64,000 bases of DNA. It comes from Nocardioides marinus. Its GTDB lineage: Bacteria > Pseudomonadota > Alphaproteobacteria > Rhodobacterales > Rhodobacteraceae. This document shows, in pieces, positions 45,681 through 56,162 of this stretch. Each line of letters opens with the position of its first letter. The first letter of the stretch is position 1. The stretch is from positions 1-64,000 of the forward strand of contig JAHVJD010000006.1 in assembly GCA_019801415.1 (NCBI GenBank). Direction: 5' to 3'. A program made the translations under genes and the position numbers. Under the pieces are notes generated by a model. That model ran no database searches and was not told the origin of the DNA. It saw nothing but the letters and a program-made list of their open reading frames with translations.

Positions 45681-46931
45681 ATGACCAAATCGATCTTGAG
45701 GACCACGGCAGCGATGCTGGTTGGCCTGGCCAACGTAAGTGCCGCATCCGCGAGCGATGTGGAAGTGCTGCACTGGTGGACCGCAGGCGGTGAAGCGGCG
45801 GCGCTCAACGTGTTGAAGGAAGACCTGCAGGGCCAGGGCATTAACTGGAACGACATGCCGGTGGCCGGCGGCGGCGGCGAAAGCGCGATGACGGTGCTGC
45901 GCGCCCGCGTTACCTCCGGCAACGCGCCGACGGCGGTGCAGATGCTGGGCTTCGACATCCTCGACTGGGCCGGGCAGGGGGCTTTGGCCGATCTCAACGC
46001 GGTCGCTGCCAAGGAAGGCTGGGACGAAGTGGTGCCTCAGGCACTGCAGGCCTTTGCCAAGCACGACGGCAAATGGGTCTCGGCCCCCGTGAACGTGCAT
46101 TCGACCAACTGGGTCTGGGCCAACAAGAGCGTGCTGGATGCCAACGGCATCGATGTTCCGGCCACCTGGGAGGAGTTCGAGGCCGCCCTTGCCAAGCTGT
46201 CCGAGGCCGGCGTGACCCCGATTGCCCACGGCGGCCAGCCCTGGCAGGACGCCACCGTGTTTGACGCCATCGCCATGTCCACCGGCGGCCCGGAGTTCTA
46301 CAAGGCGGCCTTCGTCGACCTCGACGAGGAGGCGCTTGGCTCCGACACGATGGTCGAAGCCTTCCGCCGCATGGAGGTGATCCGCGCCAATGTGGATGAC
46401 AACTTCTCCGGCCGGGACTGGAACCTCGCAACCGCGATGGTCGCGAATGGCGAGGCTGCCTTCCAGCTGATGGGCGACTGGGCCAAGGGCGAATTCCTGA
46501 ACGCAGGCTTGGTGCCCGGCTCGGACTTCCTGTGTTTCCGCTTCCCCGGCACCCAGGACCAGGTCACCTTTAACGCAGACCAGTTCGCGCTGTTCGACCA
46601 GGGCGGCGACGTGTCGGCAGAGCAGGCGGCGCTGGCCAGCGCGATCCTGTCGCCCTCCTTCCAGTCCGCCTTCAACGTGGTCAAGGGCTCGGCGCCCGCC
46701 CGCACCGACGTGAGCGACGAAGCCTTTGACGTCTGCGGCAAGCAGGCCATCGCGGATCTCGCGAACGCGGCGTCCTCGGGCAACCTCTACGGCTCGATGG
46801 CGCATGGCCACGCGGCGCCCGCCAGCGTGAAGAACGCGATGTATGACGTCATCACCGCACATTTCAACGGCGAGTTCGACGCCGAAACCGCCGCGGCCGA
46901 GCTCGTCGACGCCGTGTCGATCGCCAAATAG
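45681..46931 (+). CDS. Carbohydrate ABC transporter substrate-binding protein
   Basis: A 416-residue periplasmic receptor. The signal peptide ends near ASAS (about residue 25) before [18 protein letters not shown], the standard start of sugar-type family 1 receptors. The hinge-region segments [43 protein letters not shown] and [11 protein letters not shown] are typical. The ATG at 45681 has GGGAGGAACTG. A hairpin at 46945-46970 separates it from the permease genes. It probably captures a sugar or polyol that the operon oxidises. Confidence 0.93.
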   Translation: MTKSILRTTAAMLVGLANVSAASASDVEVLHWWTAGGEAAALNVLKEDLQGQGINWNDMPVAGGGGESAMTVLRARVTSGNAPTAVQMLGFDILDWAGQGALADLNAVAAKEGWDEVVPQALQAFAKHDGKWVSAPVNVHSTNWVWANKSVLDANGIDVPATWEEFEAALAKLSEAGVTPIAHGGQPWQDATVFDAIAMSTGGPEFYKAAFVDLDEEALGSDTMVEAFRRMEVIRANVDDNFSGRDWNLATAMVANGEAAFQLMGDWAKGEFLNAGLVPGSDFLCFRFPGTQDQVTFNADQFALFDQGGDVSAEQAALASAILSPSFQSAFNVVKGSAPARTDVSDEAFDVCGKQAIADLANAASSGNLYGSMAHGHAAPASVKNAMYDVITAHFNGEFDAETAAAELVDAVSIAK

Positions 46932-46944
46932 CGCGCTGCACCCG

Positions 46945-46970
46945 GGCCGGGGCCAAATTCGGCTCCGGCC
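46945..46970 (+). promoter_or_regulatory. Intercistronic hairpin after solute-binding-protein gene
   Basis: GGCCGGGGCC (46945-46954) pairs with GGCTCCGGCC (46961-46970), one G-T pair, loop AAATTC. No T-tract. Confidence 0.5.
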
Positions 46971-47001
46971 TTCCGAACAACGCAAGCAAAGGGGGGATGC
47001 C

Positions 47002-47928
47002 ATGACCATGCAGATCACTGATCCTGCGGTCAGGCGCACGGCGCGAGCCAGGCCCGACTACCGCACCCAACTGCAGAACTGGATACCGAAGCTGGTGCTC
47101 TCGCCCTCGCTCGCGCTGATCCTGGTCTTTGTCTACGGGTTCATCTTCTTCACCGTCTACCTCAGCTTCACCGACAGCCGCCTGCTGCCGACTTTCGGCT
47201 GGGTGGGTTTCGAGAACTACGAAAAGCTGTTCCGCCTGCGGCACTGGGACATTGCCGTCACCAACCTGGTGATCTTCTCCGGGCTCTACATCGTGCTTTG
47301 CACCGCCATCGGCCTGATGCTGGCGATCTTCCTCGACCAGAAGATCCGCGGCGAAAGCGTGCTGCGGCCGATCTTCCTCTACCCGATGGCGTTGAGCTTC
47401 ATCGTCACCGGCACCGCCTGGAAATGGTTCCTCGATCCCGGCATCGGGCTGGAGCACACCATGCATCTCTGGGGCTGGGAGAGCTTTAGCTTCGACTGGA
47501 TCAAGAACCGCGATTTCGCGATCTACACGGTGGTTCTGGCGGCGGTCTGGCAGTCCTCGGGCTTCGTGATGGCGATGTTCCTTGCAGGCCTGCGCGGCAT
47601 CGACAACGAGATGCTGAAGGCCGCGCAGATGGACGGGGCCAGCAACTGGCAGCTTTACCGCCGCATCATCATCCCGCAGCTGCGGCCTGCCTTCCTGTCG
47701 GCCTTCGTGATCCTCAGCCACCTAGCGATCAAGTCCTATGACCTTGTCGTGGCACTTACCGGCGGCGGGCCTGGCCGGGCCACCGAAGTGCCCGCAACAT
47801 TCATGTACTCCTACACCTTCACCCGGAACCAGATGGGCATCGGCGCAAGCTCGGCGGTGATCATGCTGCTGACCATCGTCGCGATCATGGTTCCCTACCT
47901 CTACTCCGAGCTGCGGGAGAAAAAGTGA
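47002..47928 (+). CDS. Sugar ABC transporter permease, MalF type
   Basis: A 308-residue permease with six helices; the first, about 28-50, is LVLSPSLALILVFVYGFIFF. The EAA loop reads KAAQMDGASNWQLYRRIIIP. GGGGGG lies ahead of the ATG at 47002. Its stop shares one base with the next start (TGATG). It forms the pore with the 47928-48809 product. Confidence 0.93.
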   Translation: MTMQITDPAVRRTARARPDYRTQLQNWIPKLVLSPSLALILVFVYGFIFFTVYLSFTDSRLLPTFGWVGFENYEKLFRLRHWDIAVTNLVIFSGLYIVLCTAIGLMLAIFLDQKIRGESVLRPIFLYPMALSFIVTGTAWKWFLDPGIGLEHTMHLWGWESFSFDWIKNRDFAIYTVVLAAVWQSSGFVMAMFLAGLRGIDNEMLKAAQMDGASNWQLYRRIIIPQLRPAFLSAFVILSHLAIKSYDLVVALTGGGPGRATEVPATFMYSYTFTRNQMGIGASSAVIMLLTIVAIMVPYLYSELREKK

Positions 47929-48809
47929 TGTCCGTTGCAAGCTCCGACACCGCCGTGCGCACCGGGCGCATCACCCGCACATTCCTCTACCTCGTGCTGC
48001 TGCTGTTTGCGCTGTTCTACCTGCTGCCCTTCGGGGTGATGCTGGTGAACTCGGTGAAACCGCTCGAGGAGATTACCGGCGGAAACATGCTGGCGCTGCC
48101 GCAGACGCTGACCCTTCAGCCCTGGTTCGAGGCCTGGGCCACCGCCCAGATCGGGGTGGAGCCGACCGGCCTGCATCCCTACTTCTGGAACTCGATCAAG
48201 ATGGTGGTGCCCGCGGTCGCGATCTCGACCATTCTGGGCGCGCTCAATGGCTACGTGCTGACCAAATGGCGCTTCAAGTATGACACGCTGATCTTCGGCT
48301 TCATGCTGTTTGCCTGCTTCATCCCGTTCCAGATCGTGCTGATCCCGATGGCCCGGATGCTCGGCCTCAGCGGGCTGGCCGGATCGACTGCGGGGCTGGT
48401 GCTCGTGCATGTGATCTTCGGGCTCGGGTTCACCACGCTCTACTTCAAGAACTACTACCAGGTGTTCCCGACCGAGCTGATCCGCGCGGCACAGATCGAC
48501 GGGGCCGGCTTCTTCCGGATCTTCCAGCGCATCCTGCTGCCGAGCTCGGGGCCGATCATCGTGGTCAGCGTCATCTGGCAGTTCACCAACATCTGGAACG
48601 ACTTCCTGTTCGGCGCCTCCTTTGCCGACCTGGACAGCCAGCCGATGACCGTGGCCCTGAACAACCTGGTGCAGTCCTCGACCGGAGTGAAGCAGTACAA
48701 CGTGCACTTCGCCGGCGCCATCCTCGCCGCCCTTCCCACCCTCATCGTCTACATCGTGGCCGGCCGCTACTTCGTGCGCGGGCTGATGGCGGGCTCGGTC
48801 AAGGGCTGA
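47928..48809 (+). CDS. Sugar ABC transporter permease, MalG type
   Basis: A 293-residue permease with six helices. The EAA loop reads RAAQIDGAGFFRIFQRILLP and the end is YFVRGLMAGSVKG, the usual MalG tail. It is coupled to the upstream permease by the TGATG overlap; a GTG three bases earlier is also in frame. Confidence 0.93.
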   Translation: MSVASSDTAVRTGRITRTFLYLVLLLFALFYLLPFGVMLVNSVKPLEEITGGNMLALPQTLTLQPWFEAWATAQIGVEPTGLHPYFWNSIKMVVPAVAISTILGALNGYVLTKWRFKYDTLIFGFMLFACFIPFQIVLIPMARMLGLSGLAGSTAGLVLVHVIFGLGFTTLYFKNYYQVFPTELIRAAQIDGAGFFRIFQRILLPSSGPIIVVSVIWQFTNIWNDFLFGASFADLDSQPMTVALNNLVQSSTGVKQYNVHFAGAILAALPTLIVYIVAGRYFVRGLMAGSVKG

Positions 48810-48827
48810 CGGCAACACTTACCTGCG

Positions 48828-48849
48828 GCCGGGCACCTCACCGCCCGGC
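48828..48849 (+). promoter_or_regulatory. Intercistronic hairpin before the ATPase gene
   Basis: GCCGGGC (48828-48834) and GCCCGGC (48843-48849) form a 7-bp stem in the 69-base gap between permease and ATPase genes. No T-tract. Confidence 0.4.
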
Positions 48850-48878
48850 GGCTTCGGCAACCAATCGGGAGAAACCCC

Positions 48879-49994
48879 ATGGGCTTTCTTGACATCAGCA
48901 ACGCGACCAAATCCTACGGCTCGCTCGAAGTTCTGCACAAGGTCGACATCCAGGTCGAGGAGGGCGAGTTCCTGGTCCTCGTCGGCCCGTCGGGCTGCGG
49001 CAAATCCACCCTTCTGAACATGATCGCGGGGCTGGAGGAGATCACCACCGGCGAGATCGCGATCAAGGGCACGGCAATGAACGGCGTGCATCCCTCCAAG
49101 CGCAACATCGCGATGGTGTTCCAGTCCTACGCGCTCTACCCCAACATGACAGTGGGGGAGAACATCACCTTCGGCCTCGAAATGCACGGCGTGCCCAAGC
49201 CCGAGCGCGAAAAGGCCAAGGCGCAGGTGGCGAAGCTGCTGCAGATCGAGCAGCTTCTGGACCGCAAGCCCGGGCAGCTCTCCGGCGGCCAGCGCCAGCG
49301 GGTTGCCATGGGCCGGGCGCTGGTACGCGATCCTGACGTGTTCCTGTTCGACGAGCCGCTGTCGAACCTTGATGCCAAGCTGCGCGTCGACATGCGCACC
49401 GAGATCAAGAAGCTGCACCAGGAGCTGGGCACCACCATCGTCTATGTCACCCACGACCAGATCGAGGCGCTGACGCTCTCGACCCGGATCGCGGTGATGA
49501 ACGGCGGCTACGTGCAGCAGCTCGGCACGCCGAAGGAGATCTACGACACCCCCGCGAACCTTTTCGTGGCGACCTTCATGGGCTCGCCCTCGATGAACTT
49601 GGTGCCGGTCAGGATCGTGGAGCAGGGCGGCGGGCTCGCCGCTGAGACCTTCAATGCCGCAGGTGAAACGGTGTATCTGCCGTTCTCCGCGCCGTCGGCC
49701 GAGCTGAGGTCCTACGCGGGTCAGACCATCACCCTCGGCTTCCGCCCCGAAGCCTTCACCGACCCGGGCGGCGCCGACCGCGATGCCGGCAACATCGTGG
49801 AGCTGGACAGCGAGGTGGTGGTGACCGAACCGGCGGGCTCGGATACCTTCGTGATGACCGTGCTGGGCGGCACCGAGTGCAACGCGCGAATGCGGGCGGA
49901 CGTGCAAGTGCGGCCGGGCGACGTGACCCGCTTTGCACTCAACATGGACAAGGCTGTCGTCTTTGACCCCAAAACCGAGAAGCGCATTCCCTGA
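48879..49994 (+). CDS. Sugar ABC transporter ATP-binding protein (UgpC/MsmK-like)
   Basis: A 371-residue ATPase. Walker A GPSGCGKS is at 36-43. LSGGQRQR, Walker [13 protein letters not shown] and [10 protein letters not shown] follow in order. A C-terminal MalK-type domain includes [22 protein letters not shown] precedes the ATG. The stop overlaps the first GMC oxidoreductase start (TGATG), so transporter and catabolic genes form one transcript. Confidence 0.93.
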   Translation: MGFLDISNATKSYGSLEVLHKVDIQVEEGEFLVLVGPSGCGKSTLLNMIAGLEEITTGEIAIKGTAMNGVHPSKRNIAMVFQSYALYPNMTVGENITFGLEMHGVPKPEREKAKAQVAKLLQIEQLLDRKPGQLSGGQRQRVAMGRALVRDPDVFLFDEPLSNLDAKLRVDMRTEIKKLHQELGTTIVYVTHDQIEALTLSTRIAVMNGGYVQQLGTPKEIYDTPANLFVATFMGSPSMNLVPVRIVEQGGGLAAETFNAAGETVYLPFSAPSAELRSYAGQTITLGFRPEAFTDPGGADRDAGNIVELDSEVVVTEPAGSDTFVMTVLGGTECNARMRADVQVRPGDVTRFALNMDKAVVFDPKTEKRIP

Positions 49995-51496
49995 TGAGCC
50001 AGCCTGCGGATATCGTGATCATCGGCTCGGGGATGGGCGGCGCCACCATGGCGGCGGCGCTGGCCCCCTCGGGACGGCGGATCGTCATCCTCGAACGCGG
50101 GGAGGCCCTCGCCGACACCCCCGCGGCGCGCGATGACATTGCGATATTCCGCGACGGGGTGTTCCGCCCCAAGGAGCAGTGGCTCGACGGGCAGGGGCAG
50201 CCGTTCAACCCGGGCAACTATTACTGCGTCGGGGGCAACAGCAAGTTCTACGGCGCGGTGCTGCTGCGCTACCGGGCCGAGGACTTTGCCGAGATGCGCC
50301 ACCTTGGCGGCATCTCTCCGGCCTGGCCGGTGACATATGCCGAGTTCGAGCCTTGGTATCAGGCGGCGGAGGAGATGTTTCAGGTGGCAGGCGCCGCGGG
50401 CCAGGACCCGACCGAGCCCCTCCACTCCGGCCCGTACCCGCGTCCGCCCGTGGCCGACGAGCCGTCGATCGCAAGGCTGCGCGGGCATCTAGAACGGGCA
50501 GGCGTCACCCCGTCATCGCTGCCGCTTGGCATCGATATCCAAGAATGGCTGGAGCGCGCGAAAACCCCCTGGGATGCCTTCCCCGACACCACCGGTGCGA
50601 AAAAAGACGCCCAGACCGTGCCGCTGCAAAAGGCCCTCTCCCACCCAAATGTCTCGCTTGAGACCGGCTGTCTGGTGGAGCGGTTGGAGGCGGATGCGGA
50701 CGGGTGGATCAGCAGGGTTCTCTATACGCAGGGCGGGACTGCCCGGACGCTGGAACCGCAGCTTGTGGTGCTGGCGGCGGGCGCCGTGAACTCCGCGGCA
50801 CTCTTGCTGCGCTCGGGTGATGACGCGCGGCCTGACGGGCTGGCCAACAGCTCGGGGCAGGTCGGGCGCAACTTCATGAACCACAATTGCACCGCCGTCA
50901 TCGCGCTGCACCCGTTCCGCCAAAACACCGCAGTCTACCAGAAGACGCTGCAATTCAACGATTTCTACCTCTCCGGCGGGCCGGAGAACGCGCCCTTGGG
51001 CAATGTCCAGCTCCTGGGCAAGATCTCCGCCAATATCCTCGCGGCACAATCCGGCCTGCCACGCTGGTTGGCGGGCATGATCGCCCGGCGCTCGGTCGAC
51101 TGGTACGTGATGAGCGAGGACCTGCCCGACCCCGAAAGCCGCGTCACGGTCGAGGGCGGACGGATCCGGCTCGACTGGAAACGCTCCAACTGGCGCACGC
51201 ACGAGGCACTGGTAAAGCGCGCCAAGGAAGTGTTCCGCAAGGCGGGCTACCCGCTTGTGCTGTCGCGCGCCTTCGATCGGCGCACGCCCTCGCATCAATG
51301 CGGCACGGCCCGCTTTGGCGCGGACCCGCGCCAAAATGTGCTTGACCTCTATTGCCGGTCGCACGACCACTCAAACCTCTACATGACGGATGCAAGCTTC
51401 CTGCCGTCGTCCGCCGCCGTGAACCCCGCCCTGACCATCGCCGCGCAGGCCCTGCGCGCCGGGGCGCATATCAAGGAAAGGATGCAAGCCGCATGA
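49994..51496 (+). CDS. GMC-family FAD-dependent oxidoreductase (1)
   Basis: A 500-residue GMC oxidoreductase. The FAD motif IVIIGSGMGGATMAAAL is at the N-terminus, with ILERGE about 20 residues later. YYCVGGNSKFYGAVLLRY is the FAD-contact loop. The C-terminal active-site segment is THQ-like TPSHQCGTARFG, and the end segment is SFLPSSAAVNPALTIAAQALR. It is more like the sugar/polyol GMC group than choline dehydrogenase. No signal peptide. It oxidises an alcohol to a ketone or aldehyde with FAD, probably passing electrons to the respiratory chain. Confidence 0.9.
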   Translation: MSQPADIVIIGSGMGGATMAAALAPSGRRIVILERGEALADTPAARDDIAIFRDGVFRPKEQWLDGQGQPFNPGNYYCVGGNSKFYGAVLLRYRAEDFAEMRHLGGISPAWPVTYAEFEPWYQAAEEMFQVAGAAGQDPTEPLHSGPYPRPPVADEPSIARLRGHLERAGVTPSSLPLGIDIQEWLERAKTPWDAFPDTTGAKKDAQTVPLQKALSHPNVSLETGCLVERLEADADGWISRVLYTQGGTARTLEPQLVVLAAGAVNSAALLLRSGDDARPDGLANSSGQVGRNFMNHNCTAVIALHPFRQNTAVYQKTLQFNDFYLSGGPENAPLGNVQLLGKISANILAAQSGLPRWLAGMIARRSVDWYVMSEDLPDPESRVTVEGGRIRLDWKRSNWRTHEALVKRAKEVFRKAGYPLVLSRAFDRRTPSHQCGTARFGADPRQNVLDLYCRSHDHSNLYMTDASFLPSSAAVNPALTIAAQALRAGAHIKERMQAA

Positions 51497-52251
51497 GCAG
51501 TTTGGCTTTGATCACCGGAGGCCAGAAAGGCATTGGCCTTGGCATCGCTCGCAGGCTGGTGGCCGAGGGCTGGCGGGTTGCGCTGGCTTCCTCCTCCGCG
51601 GCGGACACGTACGCCGTGCATTGCGCGCTGGAGGAACTGGGGACGGCCGCGCGCTACTACCAGCACGACCTGCGCGACACCGCCCGCATCCCGGACCTGT
51701 TCGCGCGCGTTGCGGCGGAGCAGGGCGCGGTGCAGGCGCTGGTCAACAACGCAGGCGTGCCCGCCCGGGTGCGCGGCGACATGCTGGACGTGGAGCCGGA
51801 GAACTTCGACTTCACCATGGACATCAACCTGCGCGGTGCCTTCTTCCTCGCCCAATACGCTGCCCGGCACATGCTGCAGCAGGGCGGGGATGCCTACCGC
51901 TCGATCGTCTTTGTGACCTCGGTGAGCGCGCAGATGGCCTCGGTCGAGCGGGCGGAATACTGTATCTCCAAAGCCGGTGCCGGCATGATGGCGCAGCTGT
52001 TTGCCGCGCGGCTGGCGGGCGAGGGGATCGGCGTTTTCGAGATCCGGCCGGGCATCATCCAGACCGGCATGACCGAGGGCGTGAAGGACAAGTACACCGC
52101 CCGGATCGAAGACGGGCTGGTGCCCGCGCGGCGCTGGGGGCTGCCTTCGGACATTGCCGAGGCGGTGCTGCCGATGGTCGAGGGGAAGATGCAATTTGCC
52201 AATGGTGCGGTGGTGCCGGTCGACGGCGGCCTGTCCATCCACCGGCTGTAA
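51493..52251 (+). CDS. SDR-family oxidoreductase (3-ketoacyl-ACP reductase-like)
   Basis: A 252-residue classical SDR. Cofactor motif TGGQKGIG is near residues 8-15, NNAG near 88, catalytic Ser in VTSVSAQMAS, YCISK near 156-160, and the end is VPVDGGLSIHRL. The ATG at 51493 overlaps the GMC stop (ATGA). It presumably reduces or oxidises an intermediate between the two GMC enzymes. Confidence 0.9.
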   Translation: MSSLALITGGQKGIGLGIARRLVAEGWRVALASSSAADTYAVHCALEELGTAARYYQHDLRDTARIPDLFARVAAEQGAVQALVNNAGVPARVRGDMLDVEPENFDFTMDINLRGAFFLAQYAARHMLQQGGDAYRSIVFVTSVSAQMASVERAEYCISKAGAGMMAQLFAARLAGEGIGVFEIRPGIIQTGMTEGVKDKYTARIEDGLVPARRWGLPSDIAEAVLPMVEGKMQFANGAVVPVDGGLSIHRL

Positions 52252-52263
52252 GGACGTCCGGAA

Positions 52264-53856
52264 ATGGCTGAAGAATATGATTTCATCGTGGTCGGCGGGG
52301 GCTCCGCCGGATGCGTGGTGGCGGCGCGGCTGAGCGAAGACCCGGATGCGCGGGTGCTCCTGCTCGAAGCGGGCGGCCGCGACTGGAACCCGCTGTTCCA
52401 CTTTCCGGCCGGTTTTGCCAAGATGACCAAGGGCATCGGCTCCTGGGGCTGGTCGACGGTGCCGCAGCGCCACATGAAGAACCGGGTGTTCAACTACACC
52501 CAGGCCAAGGTGATCGGCGGCGGCTCGGCGGTCAACGCGCAGGTCTACACCCGCGGCAACGCGCAGGACTATGACGAGTGGCGCCAGATGGGCTGCGACG
52601 GCTGGTCCTACGAGGACGTGCTGCCGTATTTCCGCAAGGCCGAGGACAACGACACCTACAATGACCGCTACCACGGCCAGGGCGGCCCGCTCGGCGTTTC
52701 GCAGCCGGTGGCGCCGCTGCCGATCTGCGAAGCCTATTTCGCTGCCGCGGCCGAGCTGGGCATTCCGCTGAACAAGGACGTGAACGGCGAACGCCAGGAC
52801 GGGGTGGCCTATTACCAGCTCACCCAGCGGAACGCGCGCCGCTCCTCCGCCGCGATGGCCTATCTCGCGCCGATCCGCAGCCGCCGCAACCTCACCCGCC
52901 GCACCGGCGCCCAGGTCGCGCGGATCGACATTGAGGCAGGACAGGCCCGCGGCGTCACGCTCACCGATGGCACGCGCCTGCGCGCCGCAAACGAGGTGAT
53001 CCTCTCGGCCGGCGCCATCGGCTCGCCGCGGCTGCTGCAGCTTTCGGGCATCGGGCCTGCGGACCATCTGCGCAGCCTCGGCATCGATGTGGTGCTGGAC
53101 CAGCCCAACGTGGGGGAAAACCTGCAGGATCACCTAGACCTCTACGCGATCTGCGAGGTCACCGGCCCGCACACCTACGACCGCTATGCAAAGCTGCACA
53201 ACACCGCGCTGGCCGGGCTGCAATACCTGCTGACCCGCAAGGGCCCGGTCGCCTCCAGCCTGTTCGAGACCGGCGGCTTCTGGTACGCCGACCCGGACGC
53301 GCGCTCGCCCGACATCCAGTTCCACCTCGGACTGGGCACCGGCATCGAGGCTGGGGTGGAGGAGATGCCCAACGGCGGCGTCACGCTCAATTCCTGCTAC
53401 CTGCGCCCGCGTTCGCGCGGGACCGTGCGCCTGCAAAGCGCCGACCCCACGGCGGCGCCGCTGATCGATCCGAACTACCTCCAGGACCCGCAAGACCGGG
53501 AAATGTCGATCCGGGGGCTGAAGCTGACGCAGGAGATCCTCGCGCAGGAGCCGCTGAAACCCTTCGTGCGCCGCGAGCATCTGCCGGGGCCGGAGGTGAA
53601 GACGGACGACGAGTATTTCGACCACATCTGCCAGCACTCCAAGACCTCGCACCACTGCGCGGGCACCTGCCGGATGGGATCGGACAACGGTGCGGTGGTG
53701 GACACCCAGCTGCGCTTCAACGGGATCGCCGGTCTCCGGGTCGTGGACAATTCGATCATGCCCACGGTGATCTCCTCCAACACCAACGCCGCCGCCATCA
53801 TGATCGGCGAGAAGGCTGCGGACATGATTTCTCAGCAATACGGAATGGCCTCATGA
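52264..53856 (+). CDS. GMC-family oxidoreductase (2), choline dehydrogenase-like
   Basis: A 530-residue GMC oxidoreductase of the choline/alcohol dehydrogenase type. FAD motif [19 protein letters not shown] is at about 8-26, then [10 protein letters not shown], and the signature [22 protein letters not shown]. The active-site His is in [14 protein letters not shown], and the C-terminus has [28 protein letters not shown]. It is closer to full-length alcohol dehydrogenases than GMC 1, so the two likely oxidise different hydroxyls. The stop overlaps the Dabb gene (ATGA). Confidence 0.93.
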   Translation: MAEEYDFIVVGGGSAGCVVAARLSEDPDARVLLLEAGGRDWNPLFHFPAGFAKMTKGIGSWGWSTVPQRHMKNRVFNYTQAKVIGGGSAVNAQVYTRGNAQDYDEWRQMGCDGWSYEDVLPYFRKAEDNDTYNDRYHGQGGPLGVSQPVAPLPICEAYFAAAAELGIPLNKDVNGERQDGVAYYQLTQRNARRSSAAMAYLAPIRSRRNLTRRTGAQVARIDIEAGQARGVTLTDGTRLRAANEVILSAGAIGSPRLLQLSGIGPADHLRSLGIDVVLDQPNVGENLQDHLDLYAICEVTGPHTYDRYAKLHNTALAGLQYLLTRKGPVASSLFETGGFWYADPDARSPDIQFHLGLGTGIEAGVEEMPNGGVTLNSCYLRPRSRGTVRLQSADPTAAPLIDPNYLQDPQDREMSIRGLKLTQEILAQEPLKPFVRREHLPGPEVKTDDEYFDHICQHSKTSHHCAGTCRMGSDNGAVVDTQLRFNGIAGLRVVDNSIMPTVISSNTNAAAIMIGEKAADMISQQYGMAS

Positions 53857-54197
53857 TCCGGCACATCGTTCTCATCCGCTTCCGCGAGGACATCACCGCG
53901 GCCGAAGTCGCGGACATATTTGCGGAGCTGCACCAGATCGAAGCCCAGATCCCCGGCCTCGTCTCGATCACCTCGGGCCGCAGCGAAAGCCCCGAGAAGA
54001 TCGAGCGCGGCTACATGCATGGCTTCATCGCCGATTTCACCGATTGGGCCGCGCTGGAGGCCTATCAGGTCCATCCCGCCCACAAGAAACTCGGCGCGCG
54101 CCTGGTGGAAAACGCGATTGGCGGGCTGGACGGCATCCTCGTCTTCGATCTTCCCGCCGATCTTCCGGCTGGCCTGCCTTCTGGCGCCCCGGCATGA
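53853..54197 (+). CDS. Dabb (stress-responsive A/B barrel) domain protein
   Basis: A 114-residue Dabb protein: [56 protein letters not shown]. This dimeric alpha/beta barrel binds small cyclic or aromatic compounds and in some pathways acts as a cyclase or dehydratase. It is co-translated with the GMC gene before it. Its role here is open. Confidence 0.9.
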   Translation: MIRHIVLIRFREDITAAEVADIFAELHQIEAQIPGLVSITSGRSESPEKIERGYMHGFIADFTDWAALEAYQVHPAHKKLGARLVENAIGGLDGILVFDLPADLPAGLPSGAPA

Positions 54198-54217
54198 CGC
54201 CTGCGAAAGGACTTACC

Positions 54218-55384
54218 ATGACACTCACACTGCCCACCTACGACAACGGCCTTGCGCCATATCAGCTCACTGGCACACCCTTGCAGCCGCGCGCGCCGAA
54301 AACCGCCTGGACCCGCACAGCCTTTGCCGCCGCGCATGTGGTCTCGGACCCGCTGGCCGAGCGCGACCCCTGGCAGGGCCGCCCTGCGGTCGACTGGGAA
54401 AACACGCTGCGCTTCCGGCTCGGGCTCTGGGACCAGGGTCTGGGGCTGGCCGAGGCGATGGACACCGCGCAGCGCGGCATGGGGGTCGACTGGCTCACCG
54501 CGAAGGAGCTGATCGAACGCACGATGGCCGAGGCCAAGGCGCACCCCTTGAAGCCGCGCGTCGCCTGCGGTGCGGGCACCGACCAGGTGGCGGCAGAAGA
54601 TCTGAACTCCGAGGACGCCATCGTCGCCGCCTATGCTGAGCAGATGGAAGCGATCGAGGCCGCGGGCGGGCAAGTGATTCTGATGGCAAGCCGCGCCATG
54701 GCCGCGCTGAAGGGCGATCCGGAGGTCTATGCGCGGGTCTACGACCGGCTGATCTCGCAGGCCTCAAGCCCTGTGATCCTGCACTGGCTGGGCGACATGT
54801 TCGACCCTGCGCTGACCGGCTACTGGGGTGCTGCGGACCTCGACGCGGCGGCGGACAGCGTGCTGTCGATCATCGAAACCCATGCGGCCAAGATCGACGG
54901 CATCAAGATCTCTCTTCTGGAGCAAAGCCGCGAGGAGGCCTTCCGCGCGCGTCTGCCCGACGGCGTGCGGCTTTATACCGGGGACGATTTCAACTACGCC
55001 GAGCTGATAGAGGGCGACGGCCGCCACTATTCCCACGCGCTTTTGGGCATCTTCGCCGCCATCTCCCCCGCCGCGGCGCAGGCGCTGGACGCGCTGGCCG
55101 AGGGCGATACCGCAAGCTTCCACGCGCTCTTGGAGCCGACGGTGCCGCTCTCGCGCGAGATTTTCAAGGCGCCGACGCAGTTCTACAAGGCGGGCATCGC
55201 TTTCCTCGCCTGGCTCAACGGCTGGCAGAGCCACTTCATCATGCCCGCAGGTTTCCAGTCCGCGCGCGAGATCTCCCACTACGCCGAGGTCTTCCGCCTC
55301 GCCGACCGCGCCGGGCAGCTGCGCGACCCGGAGCTGGCCACCGCCAGAATGCGCCAGTTGCTTCAGCTTCACGGTATCGAATAG
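54218..55384 (+). CDS. DUF993-family protein (dihydrodipicolinate synthase-like)
   Basis: A 388-residue protein of the DUF993 family, which resembles DapA-type TIM-barrel aldolases. Recognisable stretches are DPWQGRPAVDWENTLRFR, LGLAEAMDTAQRGMGVDW, VACGAGTDQ, PVILHWLGDMFDPALTGYWG, KIDGIKISLLEQ (with a Lys that could be the Schiff-base residue), RLYTGDDFNYAEL and HYSHALLGIFAAISPAAA. I chose the ATG at 54218, preceded by GAAAGGA. It is the last gene of the operon and may cleave the oxidised substrate by retro-aldol. The reaction is unproved. Confidence 0.87.
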   Translation: MTLTLPTYDNGLAPYQLTGTPLQPRAPKTAWTRTAFAAAHVVSDPLAERDPWQGRPAVDWENTLRFRLGLWDQGLGLAEAMDTAQRGMGVDWLTAKELIERTMAEAKAHPLKPRVACGAGTDQVAAEDLNSEDAIVAAYAEQMEAIEAAGGQVILMASRAMAALKGDPEVYARVYDRLISQASSPVILHWLGDMFDPALTGYWGAADLDAAADSVLSIIETHAAKIDGIKISLLEQSREEAFRARLPDGVRLYTGDDFNYAELIEGDGRHYSHALLGIFAAISPAAAQALDALAEGDTASFHALLEPTVPLSREIFKAPTQFYKAGIAFLAWLNGWQSHFIMPAGFQSAREISHYAEVFRLADRAGQLRDPELATARMRQLLQLHGIE

Positions 55385-55505
55385 GACACCGGCGTGAAGC
55401 CCGGCTGCGACGTCCGCCTGCGGGGTTTCGATGACGCGAAGAGGCGCAGCTGACTGTGCCGCTTCTTTCACGGCACACCTGCCCGCAGGTCGAGATTGGG
55501 GCTGT

Positions 55506-56027
55506 CTAGAGGGAAGCCGCGGCGCGGCTTGCCTGGTCGTAGTGGCCCGACAGCGCCCGCAAACTGCGCGCCAGTTCCCGCAGGTCCTTCCCCTGAAGTT
55601 CGGTGCCGACGAGCCCGTCGAGCAGGCATTGCCGCCGCACGTCACGGTAGGCGGCACAGAGGGCAGCGCCTTCGGGGGAGGTGCGGTAGAACACTTCCTT
55701 GCCGCGTTTCTCGGAGGTCAGGAGTTCGGCTTTCAGAAGCTTGCGCAGGCCGTAGTTCACCGTATGGCTGTCTTCGATGTTCAGAAGGAAGCAGATGTCG
55801 GACAGACGCTTGTCCTTGCTGCGGTGATTGACGTTGTGCAGGATCAGAATTTCCAGCGGACTCAGGTCTGGCTGGCCGGCCGCCGCCATGCAGCGGGTGG
55901 TCCAGCGCGAAAACGCGTTGAAGGCGACAATCAGGCCGTACTCCAGTTCCGAAAGCTCCCAGCCCTCGCCGTCGGCGAGATGGCGGGAGGAGACGATTCG
56001 GCGAGACTCCGGTTTATTTTCAGCCAT
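55506..56027 (-). CDS. MarR-family transcriptional regulator
   Basis: A 173-residue winged-helix regulator. The DNA-binding part is DLSPLEILILHNVNHRSKDKRLSDICFLLNIEDSHTVNYGLRKLLKAELL followed by the wing around EKRGKEVFYRTSPEG. The ATG at 56027 has AGGGG upstream; a TTG at 56051 extends the frame by eight residues. It is divergent from the TRAP-5-oxoprolinase operon, with a large inverted repeat in the shared region, so it probably represses that operon. Confidence 0.85.
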   Translation of the reverse strand: MAENKPESRRIVSSRHLADGEGWELSELEYGLIVAFNAFSRWTTRCMAAAGQPDLSPLEILILHNVNHRSKDKRLSDICFLLNIEDSHTVNYGLRKLLKAELLTSEKRGKEVFYRTSPEGAALCAAYRDVRRQCLLDGLVGTELQGKDLRELARSLRALSGHYDQASRAAASL

Positions 56028-56162
56028 TGATTGCCCCTTTTTTGTCGGCAAAACCCCGGCGTTTTGCTGGCGTCATTTATAAAACGACAAATAATCAAGG
56101 AGATCAAGCAGGCGCGGAGCGGGCTGAGCTGGCTTGAGGGAGGCGGTAAAACGGCATCGGGC

